In this document: positions 1 to 6,970 of the stretch, piece by piece
How the letters are laid out: every line of letters begins with the position of its first letter
Position numbering within the stretch: position 1 is the first letter of the stretch
NCBI GenBank assembly: GCA_002419385.1
Contig: DIFZ01000059.1
Location: 1 to 23,071 of the forward strand
Direction: 5' to 3'
DNA length: 23,071 bases
DNA from: Geobacter sp. UBA5735
Lineage (GTDB): Bacteria; Desulfobacterota; Desulfuromonadia; Geobacterales; Geobacteraceae
Translations under genes and position numbers: made by a program
Notes under the pieces: model-generated
Told to the model about the DNA's origin: nothing
The model's database searches: none
Seen by the model: only the letters and a program-made list of their open reading frames with translations

Positions 1-2
1 GC

Positions 3-113
3 GTTGTTGGATTGTGCAAAGAACAGGTGCAGCAACTGATTGAACGCTTTGTTGAGTCACTACCAGGAGCTTTCCGGGAGCGATTGCTACTTTCGGCTCA
101 GATACCCGGCTAA
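3..113 (+). CDS. 3' end of an unrecognised gene (truncated by window edge)
   Basis: An open frame enters from the left edge and stops at TAA 111-113, giving 36 visible residues that end in SAQIPG. The sequence reads like the end of a helical protein (KEQVQQLIERFVE, then FRERLLL). No motif is recognisable and too little is visible to name a family. The other two forward frames stop within the first 45 bases, which mildly supports this one. It may be unrelated to the mobile element further on. Confidence 0.35.
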   Translation, partial: VVGLCKEQVQQLIERFVESLPGAFRERLLLSAQIPG

Positions 114-602
114 ACCGTAAATTTATCAGATGGTTATACGCAAATTACCAACTGCGAAAGTTGAGGATAAATACTGTTATCTGTTGCTTCGTCGCCATAA
201 CTGTCACCTCCGTTCAATTGACACTTCAGGGCAGTAGGTTAGCGGTATATTGCCAGATATCGACATTTGCCTGTCGTCCGGCTCACAGCAAGGATTCAGG
301 TTTCGCTTTTATTGACATTTCCGCACGTTAAAAAATGTCAAGTTAGGTACATGAAAATTTCGAGGTGATGGACGAGATGTAACATAATGTACTCTAATTG
401 GCAACAACCAAACATTACCCCGCTCCGGAGTTTATGGTGCGGCAATCCGTTTACTTGGCAGATTGCTCGTGATCAACAGGGCTTTGTCAAAGGAAAACGT
501 CATTAACAATAAATGCATAACATACCGGGAGACGAGAATGAATAGGAGGCACTTGTTAGCGGGCGAATTTGTTCAGATTACTAAGTCCTACTGGTCAGCG
601 GG
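114..602. other. AT-rich stretch without a recognisable gene
   Basis: About 490 bases between the partial gene and the transposase repeats are clearly more AT-rich than the rest of the window. No convincing reading frame is present. An open frame from 463 runs on into the transposase antisense, but it translates the repeat array and has no family signature. An inverted repeat lies at 312-341. The base composition and the adjoining transposase suggest an acquired or decaying segment. Confidence 0.5.
312..341. repeat. 8-bp perfect inverted repeat with 14-nt spacer
   Basis: TTGACATT at 312-319 is the exact reverse complement of AATGTCAA at 334-341. The arms lie in AT-rich gene-free DNA. This could be an operator-like site, the remnant of an insertion-element end, or chance. 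TTGACA also matches a -35 hexamer on either strand, but no good -10 partner was identified. Confidence 0.4.
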
Positions 603-689
603 TCAACGGGGTCATCTCAACGTCAACGGGGTCACGTCAACGGCGTCAATGGGTCATCAACGGGGTCATCAACGGGGTCAGGCATGCAA
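603..689. repeat. Left repeat array, ~7 units of TCAACGGGGTCA
   Basis: Units start at 603, 623, 637 (TCAACGGCGTCA), 646 (shortened TCAATGGGTCA), 657 and 669, with a partial TCAACG at 617. The final unit runs into GGCATGCAA (681-689), which is shared in inverted orientation with the right side. The transposase stop codon TGA (678-680, minus strand) is supplied by the last unit. Confidence 0.85.
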
Positions 690-1622
690 TGATGCAATTA
701 GTTCAGTAATTCTTTCTCGTTGCTGTTCCAGTCGTATTTCCTTTCTCGCCCTTAACTCAATACGCTTTGCTGCAGAACTCAATGAAGAAGGATCCCGCCC
801 AGTCACTTTTGCAAGTTCCTTAATGCTGCAACCGGAAGTATCCAGGGCAATCCATGCCGCCATGCTTCTGGCCTCGGATGCCAGACGGCATCCACTGGAT
901 ATCTGCTCTCTCTCCAGACCGTATACAGTTTTTACTGCTGCAAGAAGGTTGACTAATGTCACAGGGGTAACCTTTCGACAGCCCTTTTGCAACAGGATCG
1001 AATCGACAAATGTTTCGTTGCCTAGAAGGCGGCTATCGCTGCCAGTAACACCATGAAACTCCGGACAGTGCCCCTCCGAAAGCCCATCCATGACAAAACT
1101 ATCAAATCTGCTTCTCGCTTGCCCGTCTTTGCCCCTGAAAACGGCAAGCGTCGGCTCTGTGGTGAGCCATGGCAACAATTCCAGTCCGCAGTAGGCACGA
1201 TGACTGCTCCACCGATATTCGGATGGCTTCGTGAACAGTCCACTTCGGATCGGATTCAGATGAATATACCTGACCAATGTCAGTAGATATTGATCGGTAT
1301 CCACAAGCACTGCTTTGTAGCGTCCATGGAAGAGATGCCCCGACCTGCTTTGGCGCCAGTTGGCCCACCGCGCATAGCGAAAGGAGAGGTTCTGCATTCC
1401 GCGAGACAAGGGAATGTCCCCAACCTGTACCGCAAGGTGGACATGATTCGACATCAGGCAGAAGGCATGGATACGGTAACCATATCTTTCGGTCCCTTCC
1501 TGAAGCAGCAGGTAGAAACGATAGCGGTCATCGGCATCGAAAAATATGTCCTGACGAGCATTCCCGCGCAGCATTACATGATAGAGCCCTGACGGATAAT
1601 GTACTCTCGGCTTTCTGGCCAT
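678..1622 (-). CDS. REP-associated tyrosine transposase (Y1/HUH family) with C-terminal DnaA-like helix-turn-helix
   Basis: Single-strand DNA transposase of the IS200/RAYT type, 314 residues. The N-terminal half carries the Y1 domain: a start typical of the family (MARKPR.HYPSG.YHVMLRGN), the HUH metal site HVH at 60-62 within LMSNHVHL, and the nucleophile region YIHLNP with Tyr119. The C-terminal ~80 residues (SGCSIKELAKVTGRDPSSLSSA) resemble the helix-turn-helix of DnaA domain IV, seen in a subset of RAYTs. ATG 1622 was chosen because AGGAG lies at 1633-1637 and family homology begins there. The frame is open to 1706, but that extension only translates the flanking repeat. The stop lies inside the left repeat. 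The HUH and Tyr motifs look intact, so the protein may be active. Confidence 0.88.
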   Translation of the reverse strand: MARKPRVHYPSGLYHVMLRGNARQDIFFDADDRYRFYLLLQEGTERYGYRIHAFCLMSNHVHLAVQVGDIPLSRGMQNLSFRYARWANWRQSRSGHLFHGRYKAVLVDTDQYLLTLVRYIHLNPIRSGLFTKPSEYRWSSHRAYCGLELLPWLTTEPTLAVFRGKDGQARSRFDSFVMDGLSEGHCPEFHGVTGSDSRLLGNETFVDSILLQKGCRKVTPVTLVNLLAAVKTVYGLEREQISSGCRLASEARSMAAWIALDTSGCSIKELAKVTGRDPSSLSSAAKRIELRARKEIRLEQQRERITELIASLHA

Positions 1623-1647
1623 TGACTTGTTTCTCCTATTTCCATCT

Positions 1648-1690
1648 TTGCATGCCTGACCCCGTTGCTGACCCCGTTGCCTCGTTGCCC
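1648..1690. repeat. Right repeat copies (TGACCCCGTTG units)
   Basis: TTGCATGCC (1648-1656) is followed by TGACCCCGTTG (1657-1667), a second TGACCCCGTTG (1669-1679) and a degenerate TCGTTG. Positions 1648-1667 are the exact reverse complement of 670-689. The array is much shorter than on the left. Confidence 0.85.
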
Positions 1691-1726
1691 CAAAGCAGCG
1701 TGCCACTTTTTCAATCCATATTGTAT

Positions 1727-1754
1727 TTGATATTGTTAATTGTCAATATGTAAT
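1727..1754 (+). promoter_or_regulatory. Candidate promoter for the molybdenum carrier gene
   Basis: TTGATA (1727-1732), 16 nt, then TGTAAT (1749-1754) resembles a sigma-70 promoter about 155 bases before the gene. ATATTG (1730-1735) and CAATAT (1744-1749) form a 6-bp inverted repeat between the two boxes, which could be an operator. The opposite strand also reads TTGACA ending near 1742 with TACAAT about 15 nt further, a possible transposase promoter. Confidence 0.35.
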
Positions 1755-1908
1755 TTATTTATCACAAACAGTCGAAAGCGACCGGTTGTCGTTTTTCAAA
1801 AAGGCAAGCGTCCGGACCGTCCGGAATCAGGCAAACTTTTTGTCAGGTGTCTTGCGGTTGACGGCTGTGGTTCAGGATGAGAAGATTTATGTCAAAGGAG
1901 GGAACAAC

Positions 1909-2382
1909 ATGGCTGTGGAGCGAATCATTTCTGGCGGCCAGACGGGCGTGGACCGGGCGGCGCTGGATGCGGCCCTGGCTGCCGGCATCCCGGCCGGGGG
2001 CTGGTGTCCGGCCGGCCGGCGTGCTGAAGACGGGACGATACCGGAACGCTACCCCCTGAGGGAGTTGGAATCTCCGGAATACGGAACGCGTACCGAGATG
2101 AACGTGGTCGATTCGGACGCCACGCTGGTGTTGAACATCGGGGAACTGGCCAACGGGACCGCTTTCACGGTCGAACTGGCACAAAGGCACTGCAAGCCGT
2201 TCCTGCTGGTCAGTCTGGAAGCTGACCCCGACCCGGTTGCCGTAGCATCCTGGTTGGTTGCCCAGGAGGTTCGGGTCCTGAACGTTGCCGGTCCCCGCGA
2301 GTCGAAACGTCCCGGAGTCTACGGGGCGGCGCTGCGCTTTCTCGGCAGATTGTTTGCCGGTGACGTTCAGTCTCATCCATAA
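1909..2382 (+). CDS. Putative molybdenum cofactor carrier protein (YpsA-like Rossmann fold)
   Basis: 157 residues matching the putative molybdenum carrier family (PF12694). The N-terminus has the nucleotide-loop signature ISGGQTGVDRAALDAA, then GWCPAGRRAEDG, YPLRELESPEYGTRTE and a central NV.DSDATLVLN strand. C-terminal PRESKRPGVY is also typical. Related plant/algal proteins bind and protect Moco; the bacterial role is inferred. ATG 1909 is set by AAAGGAGGG at 1894-1902, 6 nt upstream; the frame extends to 1786 without other support. It is a single-gene unit, convergent with gpmI 42 bases downstream. The rest of the window also carries Mo/W genes, but more than 14 kb away. It could alternatively act on another nucleotide-containing ligand. 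Confidence 0.8.
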   Translation: MAVERIISGGQTGVDRAALDAALAAGIPAGGWCPAGRRAEDGTIPERYPLRELESPEYGTRTEMNVVDSDATLVLNIGELANGTAFTVELAQRHCKPFLLVSLEADPDPVAVASWLVAQEVRVLNVAGPRESKRPGVYGAALRFLGRLFAGDVQSHP

Positions 2383-2424
2383 TCACGGCTTATGGGGCAA
2401 GGACTTGCAATGGAACTGAAATGA

Positions 2425-3966
2425 TCAAGCCTGCTCTTCTATCAAACTCCTCCCGGTCATCTCGCGTGGTTGGGGAATGGAGAGCAGGTGCAAAAGGGTC
2501 GGGGCTATGTCCGCCAGAATGCCGGAACGAAGCCGCGCGCTCTTCCGTGTCTCGTCCACCAGGATGAACGGCACCGGGTTGCAGGTGTGGGCAGTGTGAG
2601 GCCTGCCGTTTTCATCTTTCATCATCTCTGCGTTGCCGTGGTCAGCAGTGACGAGCACCGCCCCGCACTTTGACAGGGCTTTTTCCACGACCTTGCCGAC
2701 ACACGTGTCCACAGCCTCGATGGCCCGAATGGCGGCTTCCAGCACGCCGGTGTGCCCCACCATGTCGGCATTGGCGAAATTGACGATGATCAGGTCGTAG
2801 AGATCCTCGTCGATCTTGCCCAGCACCTGTTCGGCAACCTGGCAGGCGCTCATTTCGGGCTTGAGGTCGTAGGTGGGGACATCCTTGGGCGAAGGCACCA
2901 GCACCCGGTCTTCCCCGGGGAACGGAACTTCGCTGCCGCCGTTGAAGAAGAAGGTCACATGGGCATACTTTTCCGTTTCAGCGATCCGCACTTGGCGCAT
3001 CCCGGCCGCGGCGACCACTCCGCCCAGGATGTTCGTCAGCTCCTCAGGGCCGAAGGCCAGCGGCAGACCGAAGGTTTCGTCGTATTCCGTCATGCAGACA
3101 GAGGAGACAAGCTTGGGATGGAGCCGGCGCGCGAAGCCGCTGAAATCCTCAGCTGTCAAGGCCCGGGGCAGCTCACGGGCCCGGTCGGCGCGGAAATTGA
3201 AAAAAATGAAGCCGTCACCGTCGCGAAGCGTTCCTATCGGGCCGTTTTCGTCCCTGATTGCCGTGGGCACGACAAACTCGTCACCCACATCCGACCCATA
3301 ACTGGCATCGATGGCTTCACGGGCCGAAGCGAATCCCTGCCCCTCACCCAGCACCATGGCGTCATAGGCCTTCTGCACCCGTTCCCAGCGGTTGTCCCGG
3401 TCCATGGCGTAATAGCGGCCCATGACGGAAGCGATGCGGCCTGCACCGATGCGTGCCATCTCCGCTTCCAACTCGGAAAGGTAATCCGCTGCGCTCCTGG
3501 GAGGCGTGTCGCGTCCATCAAGGAAACAGTGCACGAACACCTCTTTGATGCCTTCTTTTTTTGCCAGCGCCAGAAGGGCATAGAGGTGGGTGTTGTGGGA
3601 ATGGACGCCCCCATCGGACAGAAGGCCTGCAAGATGCAGACGGCCGCCTGTCCCCCTGGTTTTCCCGAGACAGTCCAGGAGAACGGGATTGCTGAAAAAG
3701 GAGCCTTCAGCAATGGCCTTGGAGATGCGCGTCAGGTCCTGGTAGACCACCCTGCCGGCACCGATGTTCAGGTGCCCGACCTCGGAGTTCCCCATCTGCC
3801 CGTCCGGCAGCCCCACGGCCAGGCCCGACGCGTTGAGCTCCGCGTGCGGGTATGCCGAGTGGAGACGGTCCATTACCGGTGTTTCCGCACGGGCTATGGC
3901 GTTGTCTTCCGGGTTGCTTCGCAAACCCCAACCGTCGAGGATCATCAGGATGAGTGGTTTCGGCAT
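2425..3966 (-). CDS. gpmI: 2,3-bisphosphoglycerate-independent phosphoglycerate mutase
   Basis: Interconverts 3- and 2-phosphoglycerate in glycolysis/gluconeogenesis using two Mn ions and a phosphoserine intermediate. At 513 residues it has the family's usual length. Visible motifs: metal ligand Asp11 in LMILDGWG, the phosphorylated Ser61 in MGNSEVGHLNIG, DGRDTPP, NFRADRARE, NFANADMVGHTG and the C-terminal metal site TADHGNAE. ATG 3966 was chosen over an upstream in-frame start (4026) because AGGAGG lies at 3971-3976 and the family begins KPLILMILDGWG. It is the last gene of the long minus-strand run, 99 bases after rlmH, and probably co-transcribed with it. Confidence 0.96.
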   Translation of the reverse strand: MPKPLILMILDGWGLRSNPEDNAIARAETPVMDRLHSAYPHAELNASGLAVGLPDGQMGNSEVGHLNIGAGRVVYQDLTRISKAIAEGSFFSNPVLLDCLGKTRGTGGRLHLAGLLSDGGVHSHNTHLYALLALAKKEGIKEVFVHCFLDGRDTPPRSAADYLSELEAEMARIGAGRIASVMGRYYAMDRDNRWERVQKAYDAMVLGEGQGFASAREAIDASYGSDVGDEFVVPTAIRDENGPIGTLRDGDGFIFFNFRADRARELPRALTAEDFSGFARRLHPKLVSSVCMTEYDETFGLPLAFGPEELTNILGGVVAAAGMRQVRIAETEKYAHVTFFFNGGSEVPFPGEDRVLVPSPKDVPTYDLKPEMSACQVAEQVLGKIDEDLYDLIIVNFANADMVGHTGVLEAAIRAIEAVDTCVGKVVEKALSKCGAVLVTADHGNAEMMKDENGRPHTAHTCNPVPFILVDETRKSARLRSGILADIAPTLLHLLSIPQPREMTGRSLIEEQA

Positions 3967-4065
3967 GGGTCCTCCTGTCGGGAAACTGTTGCGGAGCCCG
4001 TCTGCGGCGTTGAGCGGTGCTCGCACCTTCGACTGTCCTGGTATGAATATTGGTACGGTTGCCTA

Positions 4066-4527
4066 TCAGTGGTGATAGGGCTCCCGGTTCAGGATGGTAA
4101 ATCCTCGATACAGCTGCTCGAGGAGGAAAACCCGCACCATCTGGTGGGTGAAGGTCATGCGTGACAGGGAAATGACGGCAGCAGCCCTTTCCCGGAAGGC
4201 TGCGGAAAAGCCATAAGCCCCGCCGATGGCAAAAGCCACCTCCCCCACCCCGCTGTCCCGGTTGCGGCCGAGGAAAGCGGCGAACTCGGTGGAAGTGAAT
4301 TCCGTTCCCTTTTCATCCAGCAGCACGAGGCGCGCGTTTTTCGGCAGCAGCTTGAGCAGGCGCTCGCATTCCCGTTCCCGCATGGCCTCATCGCGGGACG
4401 CTTTCTCCTCCCGGGCTTCACCGATCTCCAGGGGGCAGTAGCGCCGGATGCGCGCGGCATAGTCTTCGATGCCGCTCCGGACCCATTCCTGCTGGGTCTT
4501 CCCGACCCACACGACCCGCAGTTTCAA
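4066..4527 (-). CDS. rlmH: 23S rRNA (pseudouridine1915-N3)-methyltransferase
   Basis: SPOUT-class methyltransferase that modifies pseudouridine 1915 of 23S rRNA helix 69 using S-adenosylmethionine. At 153 residues it has normal length. It shows the family start MKL.VV.VGK, the cofactor knot AIGGAYGFS, the RMTFTHQMVR segment and the diagnostic C-terminus EPYHH. The start is TTG at 4527 and overlaps the rsfS stop (TTGA at 4524-4527), implying translational coupling. Position beside rsfS, another ribosome factor, is conserved in many bacteria. Confidence 0.95.
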   Translation of the reverse strand: MKLRVVWVGKTQQEWVRSGIEDYAARIRRYCPLEIGEAREEKASRDEAMRERECERLLKLLPKNARLVLLDEKGTEFTSTEFAAFLGRNRDSGVGEVAFAIGGAYGFSAAFRERAAAVISLSRMTFTHQMVRVFLLEQLYRGFTILNREPYHH

Positions 4528-4916
4528 CCCTTCTGCGCTTCGCCCGGGTTCTCAGGGGGCACGTCGACGAGAGGAGCGGCCGCCCACAACTCTTCCAGAT
4601 TGTAGTAGCGCCGTGTCTCTTCCTTGAAGACATGCATGATAACGTCACCGTAATCGATGACGATCCAGTTCCCCTCCCGCACCCCTTCGATATCGAGGGC
4701 CTTGCCGAACTTTTTCAGGCCGGTCCGCACCGCTTCGGCTATGGCCTGGGTCTGCCTGTCCGAATAACCGCTCGCCAGCACGAGATAATCAGCCACCGAT
4801 GAGATGCGTCCGATGTCCAGGATCTTTACGTCTTCCGCTTTCTTGTCAAGCGCCAGTTCGGCGCAGCGGGTTGCTCTTTCAAGGGGTGTCAGTGTCGTTT
4901 TCGTGCGTGCGGGCAT
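4524..4916 (-). CDS. rsfS: Ribosomal silencing factor RsfS
   Basis: Binds ribosomal protein L14 and blocks subunit joining under nutrient limitation. 130 residues, with the DUF143/Iojap pattern: KKAEDVKILDIGRISSVADYLVLASG, the SDRQTQAIAEAV helix, and GNWIVIDYGDVIMHVF followed by RRYYNLEELW. The ATG at 4916 has AGAGG about 5 nt upstream and lies inside the 3' end of nadD (38-base overlap). The 3' end overlaps the rlmH start by 4 bases. The C-terminal tail after LWAAAPLVDV is short and not conserved-looking. Confidence 0.95.
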   Translation of the reverse strand: MPARTKTTLTPLERATRCAELALDKKAEDVKILDIGRISSVADYLVLASGYSDRQTQAIAEAVRTGLKKFGKALDIEGVREGNWIVIDYGDVIMHVFKEETRRYYNLEELWAAAPLVDVPPENPGEAQKG

Positions 4917-5547
4917 ATAACCTCTGTTTCATGATATGGCGTTCGACCTTGTCGGGCACCAGGTACCTGATGGATTTTCCCTGGCTGATCAATGCGCGAA
5001 TCGCGGTTGATGATATATCGAGCTGCGTTCCTTCAATGCTGTAGACGGAATACCCCGAGCTATGCTGCAGCCTGTTTTCCGCCTGATGATAGCAAAACTG
5101 GTCCTGCATGGCAACCGGCAGCGCCTCCTTGAGCAGGATGGCCGCACCCGGGCGTGCGATGGTCACGATGTTGCAGCAGGAAAAGATAGACCCGTAGTCC
5201 TTCCAGCTCCCGAACTCGGCAAAGGAGTCGCTGCCCATGATGAGAAACAGCTCGTCTGCCGGATACATCTGCCGAAGGATGCGCAAGGTGTCGATGGAAT
5301 AGGATTTGCCCTGCCTCTTCCCTTCGATGTCAGATACCGAGAAGTGGGGATTCCCCTCGACGGCAAGCAGGACCATCGTCATCCGTTCCGCGAACGAAAG
5401 GTCATCGGCCAGGGGTTTGTGCGGCGGTGAGGCAGCCGGGACGAACAGCACCCGGTCCAGGTTGAAGACTTCCCGGATCTCCTCCGCGATCCTCAAGTGG
5501 GCGAAGTGGACCGGATTGAAGGTTCCCCCGAAAACACCGATCTTCAT
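4879..5547 (-). CDS. nadD: Nicotinate-nucleotide adenylyltransferase
   Basis: Transfers AMP from ATP to nicotinate mononucleotide in NAD biosynthesis. 222 residues with the nucleotidyltransferase signature GGTFNPVHFAHL (7-18), PPHKP (41-45), SYSIDTL, the GSDSF segment (105-109) and the ISSTAIR motif (178-184). ATG 5547 is preceded by a G/A-rich AGGGGGAGGGG stretch. The C-terminal residues are encoded in DNA that also encodes the start of rsfS, in another frame. Upstream lies a heptanucleotide array (5586-5655) separating it from proA. Confidence 0.95.
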   Translation of the reverse strand: MKIGVFGGTFNPVHFAHLRIAEEIREVFNLDRVLFVPAASPPHKPLADDLSFAERMTMVLLAVEGNPHFSVSDIEGKRQGKSYSIDTLRILRQMYPADELFLIMGSDSFAEFGSWKDYGSIFSCCNIVTIARPGAAILLKEALPVAMQDQFCYHQAENRLQHSSGYSVYSIEGTQLDISSTAIRALISQGKSIRYLVPDKVERHIMKQRLYARTHENDTDTP

Positions 5548-5585
5548 CCCCTCCCCCTATCCTTTGGCCTTATGGCTTTCTTTCG

Positions 5586-5655
5586 TGCCTTGTACCCTGC
5601 GCCTTGTGCCTTGTGCCTTTTGCCCTTTGCCCTTTGCCTTTTGCCTCGTGCCTAT
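5586..5655. repeat. Ten-unit heptanucleotide tandem array (TGCCTTG/TGCCCTT type)
   Basis: Ten consecutive 7-bp units: TGCCTTG, TACCCTG, CGCCTTG, TGCCTTG, TGCCTTT, TGCCCTT, TGCCCTT, TGCCTTT, TGCCTCG, TGCCTAT. It fills most of the 111-base gap between the proA stop and the nadD start. On the transcribed strand the units read AAGGCA/AAGGGCA, so the message carries a run of purine-rich, Shine-Dalgarno-like heptamers just ahead of nadD. Confidence 0.9.
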
Positions 5656-5658
5656 TAC

Positions 5659-6915
5659 CTACTCCCGCACCTGGCCTTCACCGTAAACAATGAATTTGGT
5701 CGTCGTCAGGTCTTCCAGGCCCATGGGACCATAGGAGTGGAGTTTGGTGGTCGATATGCCGATCTCCGCGCCCAGGCCGAGCTGGTTGCCGTCCGAAAAA
5801 CGGGTCGAGGCGTTGACCAGCACCACCCCCGAATTGACTTCGCGAATGAAACGCTGGGCGTTGCCGTAGTCGGATGTCACGATCGACTCGGTGTGGAGCG
5901 ACCCGTACTTGTTGATGTGGTCGATGGCTTCGTCCAGACCGCCCACCACCCTGGCAGCCAGGACGAGGTCCAGGAATTCCTCGTACCAGTCTTCTTCCGT
6001 CGCCGTCCTCGCTTCCGGCGCATACCGGCGGAAGTCCTCATCCCCTCTGATCTCGACTCCCAGCCCCGACAGGGCAGCATAGATCCTCGGCACGAACCGC
6101 TCCGCGACATCGCGGTGAATCAGCAGGGTTTCGAGTGCATTGCAGACTCCGGGACGCTGGGTCTTGGAATTGATGATGATCTTTTCCGCCGTGTCGAAAT
6201 CAGCCGTCGCATCCACAAAAACATGGCAGACGCCCTTGTAGTGCTTGATGACCGGTATCTTGGAATGTTCCACGACGAAACGGATCAGGCTTTCACCGCC
6301 CCGCGGGATGATCAGGTCGATGAACTCGTCCTGCTTGAGCATTTCCGTGACGCCCTGGCGGTCAGCAAACGGGATGACGGAAAGGGCAGCGACAGGGATC
6401 CCGGATTTTTCCATCGCCTCGCGCAGAATACCGGAGATGGCCACATTGGAATTGATCGCCTCGGACCCGCCGCGCAGGATGACGGCATTGCCGGCCTTCA
6501 GGCAGAGCGCTGCGGCATCGGCGGTCACATTGGGCCGCGCCTCGTAAATGATGCCGATGACGCCGAGCGGAATCCTCATCTTGCCGACCATCAGGCCGTT
6601 GGGGCGTTTCCACATGCGCGTCACCTCGCCCACCGGGTCGGGGAGCGCCGCCACTTCCCGCAGACCGTCCGCCATGGCCCTGATGCGCTCCCTGTTCAGC
6701 ATCAACCGGTCGATCATGGCCGGCGAAATGCCCTTTTTGCCGGCCGCATCCAGGTCTTTGGCATTCTCGGCCAGAAGGTGCCCGGCACGGTCCTCCAGCG
6801 CCCCGGCCATTGCCAGGAGCAGAGCGTTTTTCTCGGCTGAAGAAAGCTTTGCCATGGCATATGAAGCGCCACGGGCCTCGGCAGCTATGGTTCTGATCGT
6901 GTCGGCTACTGTCAT
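5659..6915 (-). CDS. proA: Glutamate-5-semialdehyde dehydrogenase (gamma-glutamyl phosphate reductase)
   Basis: Second step of proline synthesis: NADPH-dependent reduction of gamma-glutamyl phosphate. 418 residues, close to the E. coli length. Motifs include PLGVIGIIYEARPNVT (116-131), the GNAVILRGGSEA segment (142-153), LIIPRGGESL, and the catalytic Cys258 in TQRPGVCNALET. ATG 6915 was preferred to 6936 because AGGAG lies at 6922-6926 with 6-nt spacing. It follows proB by 55 bases. The stop TAG at 5659-5661 abuts the heptanucleotide array. Confidence 0.96.
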   Translation of the reverse strand: MTVADTIRTIAAEARGASYAMAKLSSAEKNALLLAMAGALEDRAGHLLAENAKDLDAAGKKGISPAMIDRLMLNRERIRAMADGLREVAALPDPVGEVTRMWKRPNGLMVGKMRIPLGVIGIIYEARPNVTADAAALCLKAGNAVILRGGSEAINSNVAISGILREAMEKSGIPVAALSVIPFADRQGVTEMLKQDEFIDLIIPRGGESLIRFVVEHSKIPVIKHYKGVCHVFVDATADFDTAEKIIINSKTQRPGVCNALETLLIHRDVAERFVPRIYAALSGLGVEIRGDEDFRRYAPEARTATEEDWYEEFLDLVLAARVVGGLDEAIDHINKYGSLHTESIVTSDYGNAQRFIREVNSGVVLVNASTRFSDGNQLGLGAEIGISTTKLHSYGPMGLEDLTTTKFIVYGEGQVRE

Positions 6916-6970
6916 TCGTTTCTCCTCATTTGGCATCGTCCGTGTCCGGCAGGGCCGTGTGCTGATCGCT

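Larger units (their letters stand above)
603..1690 (-). mobile_element. RAYT (IS200-like) element with REP-like flanking repeats
   Basis: A Y1-type transposase gene is flanked by copies of a TGACCCCGTTG-type repeat. The innermost copies form a perfect 20-bp inverted repeat: 670-689 reads caacggggtcaggcatgcaa and 1648-1667 is its exact reverse complement. The left side has about seven repeat units and the right side two full units plus a partial one. Such solitary transposases surrounded by their own REP-like repeats are the RAYT class, usually domesticated or mobilising the short repeats rather than themselves. The outer limits are set here by the last visible repeat; no target-site duplication could be defined. 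Confidence 0.8.

Noticed and set aside
603..689. Repeat array considered as a CRISPR
   Set aside because: Units are only about 12 bp, nearly contiguous, with linkers of a few bases and no unique spacers, and they match the transposase's other flank.
463..1056. A 197-codon plus-strand frame in the left region
   Set aside because: It runs through the repeat array and antisense to the transposase, with no family-like sequence.
1622..1706. N-terminal extension of the transposase
   Set aside because: The extra 28 residues translate the flanking repeat, while a good ribosome-binding site and family homology support the start at 1622.
2377..2395. CCATAA/TTATGG inverted repeat between the molybdenum carrier and gpmI as a terminator
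   Set aside because: Only 6 bp, AT-containing, and no T-run on either side.
2752..4164. A 470-codon plus-strand frame
   Set aside because: Antisense to gpmI and rlmH, both of which have intact motifs and ribosome-binding sites.
5586..5655. Heptamer array considered as a CRISPR or coding repeat
   Set aside because: Contiguous 7-bp units without spacers, located between the proA stop and the nadD start, so neither coding nor CRISPR.
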